From NCBI GenBank assembly GCA_032191485.1, contig JAVDOI010000016.1, positions 16,264,074 to 16,328,073 of the forward strand: a stretch of 64,000 nt of DNA, given 5' to 3'. Source of the DNA: Leptoclinus maculatus. Lineage: Eukaryota > Chordata > Actinopteri > Perciformes > Stichaeidae. Position 1 is the stretch's first letter, and every line of letters begins with the position of its first letter. Of the stretch, positions 50,101-60,510 are shown in pieces. A program made the position numbers and the translations under genes. The notes beneath the pieces are model-generated. The model did not search any database. It saw nothing but the letters and a program-made list of their open reading frames with translations, and was not told the DNA's origin.

Positions 50101-53100
50101 GAAGGCGCCCCACTACCTGGAGAGCCGTGTGGAGGCGTTCCTCTGCACCATGGAGAAGTCTGTGGAGGAGATGGCCGACGAAGCCTTCCAGAAGCACATC
50201 CAGGCTCTGGCCATCCGCCGCCTGGACAAGCCCAAGAAGTTGTCTGCTGAGTGTGCCAAGTACTGGGGAGAGATCATCTCTCAACAGTACAACTTTGACA
50301 GAGGTGAGGCCTCCCAGCGGTCCTTTCCACCTCACTGCTAACTCTCTGTCATGTTTAGGTTTCACCCAGAATGCACCTTTCTCATCTACCAGCTGTTTGT
50401 GTATAAGGAGCTTGTGTGTTTCGTAGAAAAGTCAAATACAACTTTGAAGATTTATCAATATTGTTTGGACGGTCGCTGCACAAATTAGGATTGATTAAAA
50501 CCTGAGATAATCTGCAGCCGTAGCGCACCTCTCCTGAGAGCCATAATGGATTGTAATGGGCCCGATTCACTGGTAATCTGCCTAAAGCCCTGAGTGATGG
50601 CAACACTGAAAGGCTGCCAAGGGAGTGGTGGTGATTACTGAGACTAGCGGGGAGAGGGGGAGAGAGGGGAGCTGACACGCCTGACGCCAAGGGCACAAAA
50701 ACAACATGCGCTATTAGTCAATGAACGAACAGCAGCTGTGTGTAAGCTCTGTTTCCTTTTGCTTGATTCAATAATAATTTGTTTTACATTTTGTGTACAA
50801 AGATGCTTTAACATGGTTAGATTCTGTTTAACCAGAATGCTTTGCTTTACCATCAACCTGTTCATGGCAATAGAGAGACTGTTGATTGGAGAAGTCTTCC
50901 CAATTGTGACAAACAATTAAATGAAAATGATACGGCAGCTCAAGTCCAGCATATCAGTGGAAATGAAGCCACTAATATGAACCACATCACTGGTGCTTCC
51001 AGTAGGATTAATATGCAGGAGTAATAATAATTGCTCGTGTCAAGGAATTTTAAAGCTGTTGAAACACAAACTGTTTTCCCTGTTGTGTTGCAGATAACAC
51101 TGAAGTGTCCTACCTGAAGACTCTGACGAAGGAAAACATAATGCACTTCTACAGAGTAAGTAGAACAACATAATGCACTTCTACAGAGTAAGTAGAACAA
51201 CATAATGCACTACTACAGAGTAAGTAGAACAACATAATGCACTTCTACAGAGTAAGTAGAACAACATAATGCACTACTACAGAGTAAGTAGAACAACATA
51301 ATGCACTTCTACAGAGTAAGTAGAACAACATAATGCACTACTACAGAGTAAGTAGAACAACATAATGCACTACTACAGAGTAAGTAGAACAACATAATGC
51401 ACTTCTACAGAGTAAGTAGAACAACATAATGCACTTCTACAGAGTAAGTAGAACAACATAATGCACTTCTACAGAGTAAGTAGAACAACATAATGCACTT
51501 CTACAGAGTAAGTAGAACAACATAATGCACTACTACAGAGTAAGTAGAACAACATAATGCACTTCTACAGAGTAAGTAGAACAACATAATGCACTACTAC
51601 AGAGTAAGTAGAACAACATAATGCACTACTACAGAGTAAGTAGAACAACATAATGCACTTCTACAGAGTAAGTAGAACAACATAATGCACTTCTACAGAG
51701 TAAGTAGAACAACATAATGCACTACTACAGAGTAAGTAGAACAACATAATGCACTACTACAGAGTAAGTAGAACAACATAATGCACTTCTACAGAGTAAG
51801 TAGAACAACATAATGCACTTCTACAGAGTAAGTAGAACAACATAATGCACTTCTACAGAGTAAGTAGAACAACATAATGCACTTCTACAGAGTAAGTAGA
51901 ACAACATAATGCACTTCTACAGAGTAAGTAGAACAACATAATGCACTACTACAGAGTAAGTAGAACAACATAATGCACTACTACAGAGTAAGTAGAACAA
52001 CATAATGCACTTCTACAGAGTAAGTAGAACAACATAATGCACTACTACAGAGTAAGTAGAACAACATAATGCACTACTACAGAGTAAGTAGAACAACATA
52101 ATGCACTTCTACAGAGTAAGTAGAACAACATAATGCACTTCTACAGAGTAAGTAGAACAACATAATGCACTTCTACAGAGTAAGTAGAACAACATAATGC
52201 ACTTCTACAGAGTAAGTAGAACAACATAATGCACTTCTACAGAGTAAGTAGAACAACATAATGCACTTCTACAGAGTAAGTAGAACAACATAATGCACTT
52301 CTACAGAGTAAGTAGAACAACATAATGCACTTCTACAGAGTAAGTAGAACAACATAATGCACTACTACAGAGTAAGTAGAACAACATAATGCACTACTAC
52401 AGAGTAAGTAGAACAACATAATGCACTACTACAGAGTAAGTAGAACAACATAATGCACTACTACAGAGTAAGTAGAACAACATAATGCACTACTACGGTG
52501 CAGATACATGAATCCGTGCATGACGGGACCACAAAGTCATAAGAACCAGTCACATATATTCATATGACAACAAAGCATGACAAATCAATCCAGCAAACCT
52601 GCAGCGGATCCACGCATTCCACCACACAAGAGCACGAGCCATTCAAATATTATTCATAAAAACGTTACTGCAGATGTAAAAAAACAAACCCAGTTTGTTA
52701 CTTACCGAATTCTTTGTTGACAAAGAGTTTAATCCCAGTACATCGTTTCAGTTCCAGTAAGAAGTCCTTCTCGATTCATGGACTCCCGTGACAGTCGAGT
52801 CTCCCCAGTTGTATTTCGCCGGTCTACGGCGGCCGGTTCGCAGCGGGGCCGGGATCCCGCCGTTTCCCTGAGAACGTGTTCGTTGATCTGTAGATCCACT
52901 CAGGTTTCTCCAAAAGTTTTCAAAAGCACCGTAGTGTCCTGCCGTGCTATGGCTTCCTCAGGTTAGCGTAGCTCCAAACACCAGCTCAGTTAAAATGAAA
53001 CGCATTCCCAGCCATAAAATGTGCAACGCTGTCAGTATATGTATATATGTATATATATGTGTCTCGTGAAGTTTGTGTTTAGGCTCTGCATCGTGCCTAG

Positions 53101-56100
53101 CAGCGTCCCTTAGGTGTTGTATAATAACTGTAAATCACGGCCTCCTATTGCGTTTATAAAACGGTTACTACTTGGCAAGGTTTCATAAAATAAACAAACT
53201 GCAACAAAAAAGCAATAATTTATTAATAAATTAATTCTTCAGCCAAGCTAGACGATAGTTGAGTACAGGACTCTCCACTGCTTCTGTTATTTTTAGTAGT
53301 AATCATTTTATTTCTGTTCATCATTGCTGTCATTAGTTTGACTATATGGTATTTTTATTATGTCTTTTATCATTCTGTACACGAGATCTATTACTCTCCT
53401 CTGTGAGCTTTCGTCCCTCTTTATTCCTCGTTAAAGTTTTTTTTTGGAGAGTTCTTTATCCGTTGAGAGTCAAAGATGGAGGCTGTCGTGTGCTGTGTAG
53501 ATTGTAACGCCCCCTTTGTGATATTGAGCTATACAAATAAAATGTTATTGATTCATATTAGAGTTGTAGAGCTTAACACTGACTGCCCAGTTTTTCAACA
53601 GCTCTGAATCTAATCGTGAAGGAACTACTGATCCCATAAACTATTGCGAATGGCAACATTTATTTAAAGTAACTGTTGTGACTCTAAGATGAAGACAGAT
53701 TCAGAAACCGCGTGGCTGATTTCTCGCCTCCAATGTTTTCAGAACCACGTTTCTGAGAACTGTTTTCAGAACATCCACATCTCATCGAGGTCTATCCAAT
53801 CACATGCAGACGATGAGATTAGAGAAGCGGTCGAATCAGTCTCTTCTCTTCCTGAGGAAGACTCATTGAGACTCATTAGGACAAAGTGCTGCGTTTCTAT
53901 GTTTCATCATTAATTGCCTATTAAATACAACTTTGACCTTAGGAAGACGCATCATCTCTCTTCATCAGACTACACAAACATTATATACATACCTATATAT
54001 GTGATAGGCCAAAAATTATCTTTATTTATTTTTATATATATATATTTCGCCCAAATCCTCTGGAACATCATTCATGTTCCTCTCCATAGCCACATGAAAG
54101 ATGAAGGTGTCTGCTGTGAATCAGTTTAGGTTGATTGCTTCCTATTGAATAATAAAGTCAGATATTCTAACTCTCACATGTTGGCACGAGTAGATATTAA
54201 AACCATAAACGCCAAACAAATCTGAGCTTTGAGAATTTGTAGCTCATCATTTACTTGTTGAAACACGACCTAATAATTGTGAAATGACTCCCCGGGTGCA
54301 TTTAACCAACAGCAGCCTAAATGATGAGCTCATTTCACCTAATGGTGGTGCTTTGTGGTTAATGCTGCATTGACAGCAGAGGCGGCGGCATTAATTACAA
54401 CAATAACCATGTTGTGACCTGGGAGAGCCATGAATATTTCAGAGGTCAATCAATCACTGGAAAATGCTTGCTTGAAGTTGAACTCATAAATGTTTTATTG
54501 ACGATTCAGTAATGAGGAAATTAGCACGGACGCAGTCCATTGTTGATGTCTGATGCCTTTAAACTGAGTCTAGGTTAGGGTTATGTTCTGGAGCTTTTCA
54601 TCATGTTACATTGTGAGCACTTGAAGGACTTTTACACCCGAGGTCCATACAGAAAAACAAACTGGAGATTTAGCTAGACGACTCGTCCGCTGATCAAGAC
54701 TAAGAGATGCTCTGGAATGTAATTGATTTAAAGCAAATTAGCCCCTTAAGGTCAGCTGAGGCGGTCTTCACCTACCACCCCAACGGTTGTCTGTCCGTCC
54801 CGTTCTCGTGATCGCTCTGGGAGCACCTTGAGGGATTTTCTTCAAATTTGGATGCGGATGTAGGCGACGAATTAGACGACCGTACCTAGAACGGTGCACT
54901 GGTTTCAGATATTTATCATCATCCTTCAGCGCTGGACATCAGTTAATACAGTTCTAAATACGCCAGGACCAATATAAGTTATAATGCACCCACTTCTGAT
55001 CCTACATGCAAGTCCAACACTTTCTCTGAGATCTGGGACTCCTGTGACGCTTTTCTTGCGAAGACAAGATTTTTAACTAATTATTTCTCACGGTTTTCAT
55101 TTAAAAGTCTGTTTTTTCTCTGCCTCTTTCTAATTTATTACTACCATCATTGGTGCTATTGTCGTTATTATTATTATTCAGCGTATAATCTGGCTAGCCG
55201 TGATTCATCTACTCCTGTCCCCTATGATTTGAATTTCTTCAAATTTGGTACAAACGTCTACTTGCACTCAAGGTTGAAATGATTAGAATATGGCCGTCCC
55301 CCAAAACGTGTTTCAAGAATTCATATGCTAATCGTGACGATTTCACACACCTGTCTAAAATGATAAAATTATGACATTTTCATACGTAAACTGCAACATG
55401 ATTGGTTTGAGAGGCGAGATTTTAAATTACCAATTTCAAGCATTAATTGAGCCGTTCCAATTGAATTGAATCCCTTGATCATGGGTTAGCTGGTTAGGAT
55501 CCACCACAGTTTTGTTAACAGAGCAGTGTTTGCCCAATATACAGCATGATCACACCACCGTGTGTGCGTGTGCGTGTGTGTGTGTGTGTGGACCGTCCGT
55601 CTGCCCTCCCAGCTTTCATCTCCCCCTGCCTCCCGCTTCTATTCATAGCCACAGAGGTGACACTGACACAGGACGCTCACAGCATATCAGCGGCCATAAT
55701 GACAGCCAGCCAGTGTTGTTTCAGGGGATAAAGAGCCGACGACACACAGCCGCTATCTCAGCCCCACAGAAACTATTCCAGGCCCCATGCAGAATAAACC
55801 TAATGCATTTCTAATGTCGTATCGGCTGCGATCGCAGAACAATTGTCTTTTTTTTCTTTTATTTTTGTCAGCCAGAGTTGACGCTGTCTGGCTGCAGACG
55901 AACGAAATCTTCAGTCTAATAAATAATCCTCCATCCAGACTGTGTAGCTCACTGTGTATCATCCCCATGAAATTTACACGTGTGTTCATAATTATAATTA
56001 TGTTCTGTGTCCCCGCAGGAGCGACTGACCGTCGAAGCCCCGAAGAGACACAAGGTGTCTGTGCACGTCCTGTCCAGAGAGATGGACTCCTGTGAGTACC

Positions 56101-56166
56101 TGTAGTCACATGGTGCTTTCATGGGCTGTGTTTAGACGCTCAGTGTGTTCGCTCAGTGTCAGGTTG

Positions 56167-56206
<40 letters not shown>

Positions 56207-57082
56207 ACCAGGTCCAATAGTGGGAGAGTTCCCCGCTCAGAATGATGTCAACCTGGCCCCCGCTCCTTCCCTGCCACAGGTAACGGTCATGTTCTGTGTT
56301 TACGCTTCTATGTTCTATGTGAGACACATTCATATTCAGTTCATTCTGGTTTTGAAAGGTTATATTTGCGACTTAAGTCCTAAACGATGAGAAATGTTTA
56401 ATTGGATAAAATGATGACATGATGATGATTATGAGTAATGACATTTTGGACCCACGTGGATGTAAACGGCAACATGTTTGGTTGGCTGAGGCAGTAATTG
56501 TAGTTTAAACATGAACATGTATATTTTTGGGAGAGACTGTCGTACACATTGTTGGTCTCGTCCTTTTCATGAGATTTGTTGAGAAATATAGAATAACATT
56601 GTACAGGTAGGAAACATCTATACTCTTTAGAAGAAGTGGTTTGTGACAAATGAAAACTACGGAAGCCCTGAGAGGCCAGTCAGAAAGAAAGTTCTGGTAA
56701 TCAATTTTCATTAATAATAAAAAAAGAAATCCAATGTTTTGACAGGTGAAGAAAACAAAGTTTTGATCATTTAGTTTGTTGTAATACTCCTAATGGCTGA
56801 AGTGCAGCCCATGTTGATAAAAAAAAATGAATGAAGTTATAAAGATCATCCTGGCAGAACCTGCTGCTGATAGAAGCCCACTAACGGTTCCCCAACCATA
56901 GAAACATGTAAGGAGTCTAAGGACGGCTTTGTCCTCAGCAGAGTAATGTGAAGACGTCCCGATGTGTTGTGTTGTTTTCCTCGTAGCCCACGCTGGTTCA
57001 GGACATGACGGAGTTCAAGAGGAGCCTGCCTCTCTTCCCGTTGGTCAAGCCTCACATCAACTTCATGGCCGCCAAACTGTGA
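30806..57082 (+). CDS. ide: Insulin-degrading enzyme (insulysin)
   Basis: M16 zinc metallopeptidase that degrades insulin, amyloid-beta and other short peptides in cytosol, peroxisomes and mitochondria. Coding exons: 30806-30891, 31934-32118, 32587-32794, 34150-34319, 35052-35174, 36385-36497, 36739-36901, 38211-38303, 38450-38541, 38894-38974, 39483-39586, 40746-40848, 41468-41590, 42037-42119, 42880-43024 (15a), 45536-45646, 45890-46010, 46838-46929, 48071-48182, 49495-49662, 50031-50303, 51094-51155, 56019-56091, 56212-56279, 56987-57082; 15b is 43765-43909. Phases agree throughout, giving 1015 aa (human 1019). Inverted zinc motif HFCEH: H104, E107, H108; third ligand E185 in [10 protein letters not shown]; substrate-site R820 and Y827 in LRTKEQLGY. 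The C-terminal AAKL is a peroxisomal-type signal. Intron 13 has a GC donor. Near-identity to mammalian IDE makes the call secure. Confidence 0.97.
32587..32794 (+). CDS. ide: ide exon 3, catalytic zinc-motif exon
   Basis: Carries the inverted HxxEH zinc site ([11 protein letters not shown]), followed by [20 protein letters not shown] and [20 protein letters not shown], nearly identical to mammalian IDE. The exon starts after CCCAG, ends before GTACTT, and splits an arginine codon with exon 4. Confidence 0.95.
38011..38147 (+). repeat. Broken partial copy of ide exon 8 and its acceptor
   Basis: This segment of intron 7 resembles 38166-38250, which contains the end of intron 7 and the start of exon 8. 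Shared blocks: TAAATCT..TAT.TACTAATGA, TTATTATTTTTA, CTGGGTGAACA, ACACTT and AGGGCAAAAxGAAGG. In the copy the acceptor AAGG has become ACGA, and a T run of about 35 bases sits where GTTGG should be. It is a tandem duplication that did not become an exon. Confidence 0.75.
38098..38132. repeat. Poly-T tract in ide intron 7
   Basis: About 35 thymidines, inside the duplicated exon 8 fragment and about 80 nt upstream of the real exon 8 acceptor. Confidence 0.95.
41591..41592 (+). other. ide: Non-canonical GC splice donor of ide intron 13
   Basis: Exon 13 ends in AAG and the intron starts GCAAGT. Only the GC junction keeps the conserved reading LIK then DTAMSK across to exon 14 at 42037. The nearest GT (41595) would shift the frame. 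Apart from the C, the site matches the donor consensus, as is typical of GC-AG introns. Confidence 0.85.
42880..43024 (+). CDS. ide: ide alternative exon 15a
   Basis: Encodes [20 protein letters not shown] and continues to NTVYGMY, matching the major mammalian IDE form. It is 145 nt, begins in the same phase as exon 15b, and joins to exon 16 ([10 protein letters not shown]). Confidence 0.93.
43741..43755. repeat. Poly-C tract at the exon 15b acceptor
   Basis: Fifteen cytosines just 9 nt before the exon 15b junction, forming most of its polypyrimidine tract. Confidence 0.95.
43765..43909 (+). CDS. ide: ide alternative exon 15b (mutually exclusive)
   Basis: Encodes a homologous block: [20 protein letters not shown], then [20 protein letters not shown] and ASGMNTIL. 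It is also 145 nt with the same splice phases, flanked by TTAG and GTAAGT. Human IDE is known to have exons 15a and 15b used alternatively, the 15b form being less active. Using both together would shift the frame (290 nt is not a multiple of 3), so they must be exclusive. Confidence 0.92.
45000..45190. repeat. Dispersed repeat, copy 2, ide intron 15
   Basis: Second copy of the repeat at 1480-1672, same orientation, with shared blocks CACACCTGCCGTGGCATAG, TTGCATCCCCCAGCAAC, GCGTCATTTGGGTG and AGCTGTACCCAGCATGC. The preceding AGTGCAGTGCCCGTTGAAAA (from 44955) may belong to the same element. Confidence 0.6.
47238..47760. repeat. Dispersed teleost repeat with AAT tract, ide intron 18
   Basis: Begins with an (AAT)n microsatellite (47238-47270), then CTTTTTATACAGCACCTTTTC and CTCAAAGTACTCCACAAGAG. 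Further on come GGAGTTTGTTCCAAACC, GGCTGCTTCACCATGTG and CCTTAAAAACATGACC. I recognise this module order from a common fish repeat. Its class and exact ends are not clear. Confidence 0.5.
51094..51155 (+). CDS. ide: ide exon 22, source of the 32-bp array
   Basis: Encodes [20 protein letters not shown] plus R. Its last about 21 nt and the following GTAAGT donor make up the 32-bp unit that is then repeated through the start of intron 22. The next exon (56019) continues [17 protein letters not shown], so the first donor at 51156 is the correct one. Confidence 0.93.
51135..52496. repeat. 32-bp minisatellite of tandem 5' splice sites
   Basis: Forty-three units of 32 bp, essentially identical. Each contains AACATAATGCACTTCTACAG followed by AGTAAGTAGAAC, that is, the exon 22 end plus donor. 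Forty-two units keep GTAAGT, spaced exactly 32 bp from 51156 to 52468; the last unit is cut at CTACGG. One base varies between units (CTTCTAC or CTACTAC). The first unit is the real exon-intron junction, so the array grew out of it. Confidence 0.97.
52497..53330. other. ide intron 22, sequence beyond the array
   Basis: Single-copy-looking DNA that starts abruptly where the 32-bp array ends. A CpG-rich segment (about 52780-52890, CGCCGGTCTACGGCGGCCGG) stands out from the AT-rich intron, and short TATATG repeats follow at 53036-53060. No exon is recognised. Confidence 0.45.
53340..53560 (+). repeat. Teleost repeat tail in ide intron 22
   Basis: Module order TTATCATTCTGTACACGAGA, GTTAAAGTTTTTTTTTGGAG, TTCTTTATCCGTTGAGAGTC and TTGTGATATTGAGCTATAC, then AAATAAAATGTTATTGATT. 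I recognise this as the 3' part of a very common teleost interspersed repeat, probably LINE-derived. Plus orientation, non-coding. Confidence 0.6.
53561..56018. other. Remainder of ide intron 22
   Basis: About 2.5 kb of intron with a GT-rich run at about 55560-55590. Nothing else recognisable: no exon, RNA gene or intact transposon. Confidence 0.45.
56171..56204. repeat. (GT)17 tract at the exon 24 acceptor
   Basis: Seventeen GT dinucleotides followed only by TTACCAG before exon 24 (56212). It replaces a normal polypyrimidine tract. On the transcript it is a (GU)n run, a known binding pattern for UG-binding splicing factors. Confidence 0.95.
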
Positions 57083-57952
57083 GAGAGGCCGACGTGCAGC
57101 AAGGAGGCGCTGGGGAGGGTCCTCCACCTTCACCACCCCCCCCACCCCCCTCTCCGCTTCCTGTCAGGAAGACTTGAATCTGACTGATCCTGTGTGTGTG
57201 TGTTTTTGTTTGTTTGTTTGCCGGGTGCATGAGAATGCACGTGTGTGTGCACGAGTGGCCGGCTGGAGCCACTAGAAGAGATGCTTGAGGGAGAAAAAGT
57301 AACGCGTGCATTTGAGTCACACAGTTAGCCGTGGTTGTGGACAGAGCTGTGATGAGGTCACTCCAGACTCGCCTCCATGTTGTCCGTCTCACACGCATCA
57401 CAACACTGTGCAGGCTGTTGTAGAGGGAATAGAACCAACCGTAAAAATAATAAAAGAGACGAGGGGCCAGATCCCTTTTAATCAAGTCCAAGTATACTGC
57501 AGGAGCTTCACAGTAGGAGGCGTTTTTATTTGAACTGTTCAGACGTGCTGCTTTGAGAATGATAGCTGGTTTATTGTGATGATTTTGGGCGATGTCCCGC
57601 TCCATGAAGGTCTTCTTCTTTTTATTTGTTGGACTGCTATGTAAGCTATGTAACTCTCCTGAAAACCTAAAAGACGCTCGGTCACACGGAACATTTCATT
57701 CAAGTTGTTGCATTTCTGAAGAACGTCTGCTCAATAATTCTGGTTTTAACCCTCGCAGGTGTTTGAGTTGTTGCTGGTGAACTGGTAGAGTGTTGGGACC
57801 CTTTGAGGAGCTGTTTGCTAAACACAGAGAGCCAGGCCCAGGAAAATAGTCTTTATTTTAATTCTATTGCATTTTTACAGTAGTATGTAATCATACACCT
57901 CAGGGGTACCTCTATGCTGTTTTTTTTAGCATTTTACTAGTGATTGATTAAC

Positions 57953-57958
57953 AATAAA
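57953..57958 (+). terminator. ide: Proximal candidate poly(A) signal of ide
   Basis: AATAAA about 870 nt after the stop, followed by CTTTTTATCC. A possible short 3' UTR end. Confidence 0.4.
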
Positions 57959-58850
57959 CACTTTTTATCCGTCTGTCATTAGGCTGCTTTGTTCACATCA
58001 CTGATTGTGATCAAATCCTCCAAGTTATTTTTGTAAAACTGAAGAAATAACAGCGACAGTATTTGTTTCTTTTAGTTTGGAAAGCTCCAGAGAGACGGTC
58101 ATGATTCTCTCACTCTGTGTCTGCATGCAAGACTTTCTGCAGCTTGTGCCTTTCCGGGATGGGGGGGGGGGGGGCAGTATTTAGTTCCTGGCTGCACTGG
58201 ACTGCTCCTGGTCCGATCCGGGGCAAAACCCTGGAGACTCTAACCCTCCTAAATTGCTGGACTGTGCTCTAGCTAGCTTTTTTTTTCTTTGAATGTCTAA
58301 AAGGGGGTTAAAAAAAAAAAAAAGCTCCAGTCTGGATTTCTTTTTTTCTGAATATATGCACTTCTCTCACTAAGCAATAAACTGAACGATGTGGACAGGG
58401 AACCGTGCGCGGCAGAGTGAGATGTGGCTTCACACTGCTGAGTAGCTCCAGCAGCTCCGGCCTGAACCAGTTCCAGGACTCTGTCCGCTCCGAGTGGCTG
58501 CCGGTGGGCCGGTGGGCCGATGGTGACGTCGGTGCCACACGAGCGTGACCCGCTCTCTCGGGCGCTAACCGGCTCTGCTGAGTCAAACCGCCAGAAATCA
58601 GAGTTCCGACTTGAATCTTTCCCCCTCCTTACCTGCTCTCAGGCCGAGTTCATTAGCTCAAATGATGATGCTGCAGTTTTAAAAAAGAATGATTCTGGGG
58701 GGGGGGGGGGGATGTTTGTAAGGGAGTACTTGTATGATTGTATCAAAAGCTTCTTCAATGTTTTATTGTTTCAACCTGATCAAAACCATTTCAATTATTT
58801 TAAGAAACAAAAAAAAAGGCACTATGGACTTTCAGTAGTGCAAACCCAAA

Positions 58851-58877
58851 GAGCAGCAGCAGCAGCAGCAGCAGCAG
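58851..58877. repeat. GCA trinucleotide repeat in ide 3' UTR
   Basis: About nine AGC/GCA units in the probable 3' UTR. Not in the ide coding frame. Confidence 0.9.
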
Positions 58878-59053
58878 AAGGAATCAGCAACAGAGCCGTG
58901 CACTGTTTATCTAGTGAAGTACCTGGTGATTGGGTTACATTTAGGAAGTCAGAAGCATATTTAATTTCTGAATGTCTTTCACGACCCTAGAGACTGATTG
59001 TCCGGTGACATTTTTACTTTATTCTTTTTATTGTCTCCTGTGTGTTTCTGATT

Positions 59054-59059
59054 AATAAA
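59054..59059 (+). terminator. ide: Distal poly(A) signal of ide
   Basis: AATAAA followed 14 nt later by GCGTGTGTGTGTGTTT, a GU-rich downstream element at a good distance. This is the strongest of the three candidates. Confidence 0.55.
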
Positions 59060-59100
59060 CTACTGAATGGAACAGCGTGTGTGTGTGTTTAAATGCAAGA

Positions 59101-59128
59101 CCCCCCCCCCCCCCCACACACACACACA
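59101..59128. repeat. Poly-C and CA tract
   Basis: A C run followed by (CA)n directly downstream of the distal ide poly(A) signal. Confidence 0.9.
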
Positions 59129-60432
59129 CCTCAACATTGGAGAAAATAAATGTTTACAGAACCAATACTATGGATCTCTAAACTAATGTCTGTACAACAC
59201 AGACTTGAAACGTCTCGAGTGGAGACTGGACGGTGGACGTACTGGAAGCTGGTTTGCAGCTCGTTCCAGTTGGTCAGCTGTCCGTCACACTTCCTGGCTC
59301 AACACTTGACGGTGATGTCTTCAGATAATGTATATTAAACACTCTTCAATTGCTTTTTATGAATATATCTGACATACTTGATTACGACTTTGATCATATA
59401 CAAAATGTTGACTTTTTTCATAATATACAATGTTAAAAAAAGGTTTGTATGTTGAAAGAAAACAAGCCAGAGCAGTCTGACCTTTTTACCATTTTTTGAC
59501 TTACTATACTTATATATAACTATCTGAGAAGTAATATATTGTATTTTTAAGTCCTCTACATTTAGTTCTAGTTACTTAGAAGATTCAGATTAATAATAAA
59601 AAATATGAATCAACAAATGAATGATTTTGTATTATTATAGTTTAAACTACCCAGAAATACAGAGTAATTCAAATGAGCCCCACCTCTACCAGCTGCAACA
59701 TTTGAGTGATGAACACATTAATGCATCAACAATGATAATGCAATAATATAATCTATATTACTCACTGCATGATGAGAACTTTTACTTTTGGTACTTTCAA
59801 CTATATTTTTATGCTTATTATTCTGTACTTTTACTTGAACACAGGATTTATTTTCTTTAGTATTTTTACACTGTAGTATTGCTACTTTTACTTAAGTAGA
59901 ATATCTGAGTAGTTCTGCAACCACAGGAAGAAAATAAAACATTCACATTTGACCATCTCTGCCGTTTGCTTTTAAGTTCGTCTTTAATCAGAGGTTTGTC
60001 TTTTCTCTGTCTCGGCCTCAGACGCTTTTAAACGAGACGGCATCACTTCCTGGAATTCATCACGTGAGCTTCTCATTGGCTGGTTTACTGCCACAAGGAG
60101 ACGTTTCCACAGCGTCACGACATCGACCCAACTAACCGATGACATTAGTTGCCAACTATCCTATAATCAATTTGAATCGATATATTTGATTAGTTGTTGC
60201 AGCCCTAAACTACACTACGACATTTTTGACATTTGTATGGCATACTATTTATTCTAAGGCTTTTTTAATCACGTTTTTTATGACATACAATATACTATGA
60301 CATTTTTTATGACATTCTATATTTTGAAGTTTTTATGGCATACTATACTTACTGAAACAATGAAAGTTTTAACACAATATTGCGCTTTACTTGTTTCCTT
60401 CCTCTGAGTTCGTCCTGCATCCTCTGCTCGTC

Positions 60433-60510
60433 TTACATCTCGTCTCGGAGGCGGATGAGCTGCTTCTGAGGAGCCTCCCTCTGGTTCTCCTGCTGCTCCT
60501 CCAGCGTTTT
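60433..60510 (-). CDS. Possible terminal exon of an unknown coiled-coil protein
   Basis: On the minus strand a frame ends LEEQQENQREAPQKQL then IRLRDEM and a stop. It is glutamine/glutamate-rich and looks like the end of a coiled coil. A possible preceding exon (about 60599-60635) ends RLDGDEDIK before GTCAGT. The acceptor is unclear, I do not recognise the protein, and the convergent position downstream of ide is the only context. It may be a gene fragment or chance. Confidence 0.2.
   Translation of the reverse strand, partial: KTLEEQQENQREAPQKQLIRLRDEM

Larger units (their letters stand above)
57083..59059 (+). other. ide: ide 3' untranslated region
   Basis: About 2 kb after the ide stop with no further conserved exon. 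Contains a C-rich run (57137-57160), G runs at 58161-58174 and about 58698-58711, and a GCA trinucleotide run at 58851-58877. AATAAA hexamers occur at 57953, 58376 and 59054, so several 3' ends are possible. Confidence 0.6.

Noticed and set aside
57063..57605. 180-aa minus-strand frame across the ide 3' UTR
   Set aside because: It overlaps the ide stop and low-complexity C-rich DNA, and has no conserved domain.
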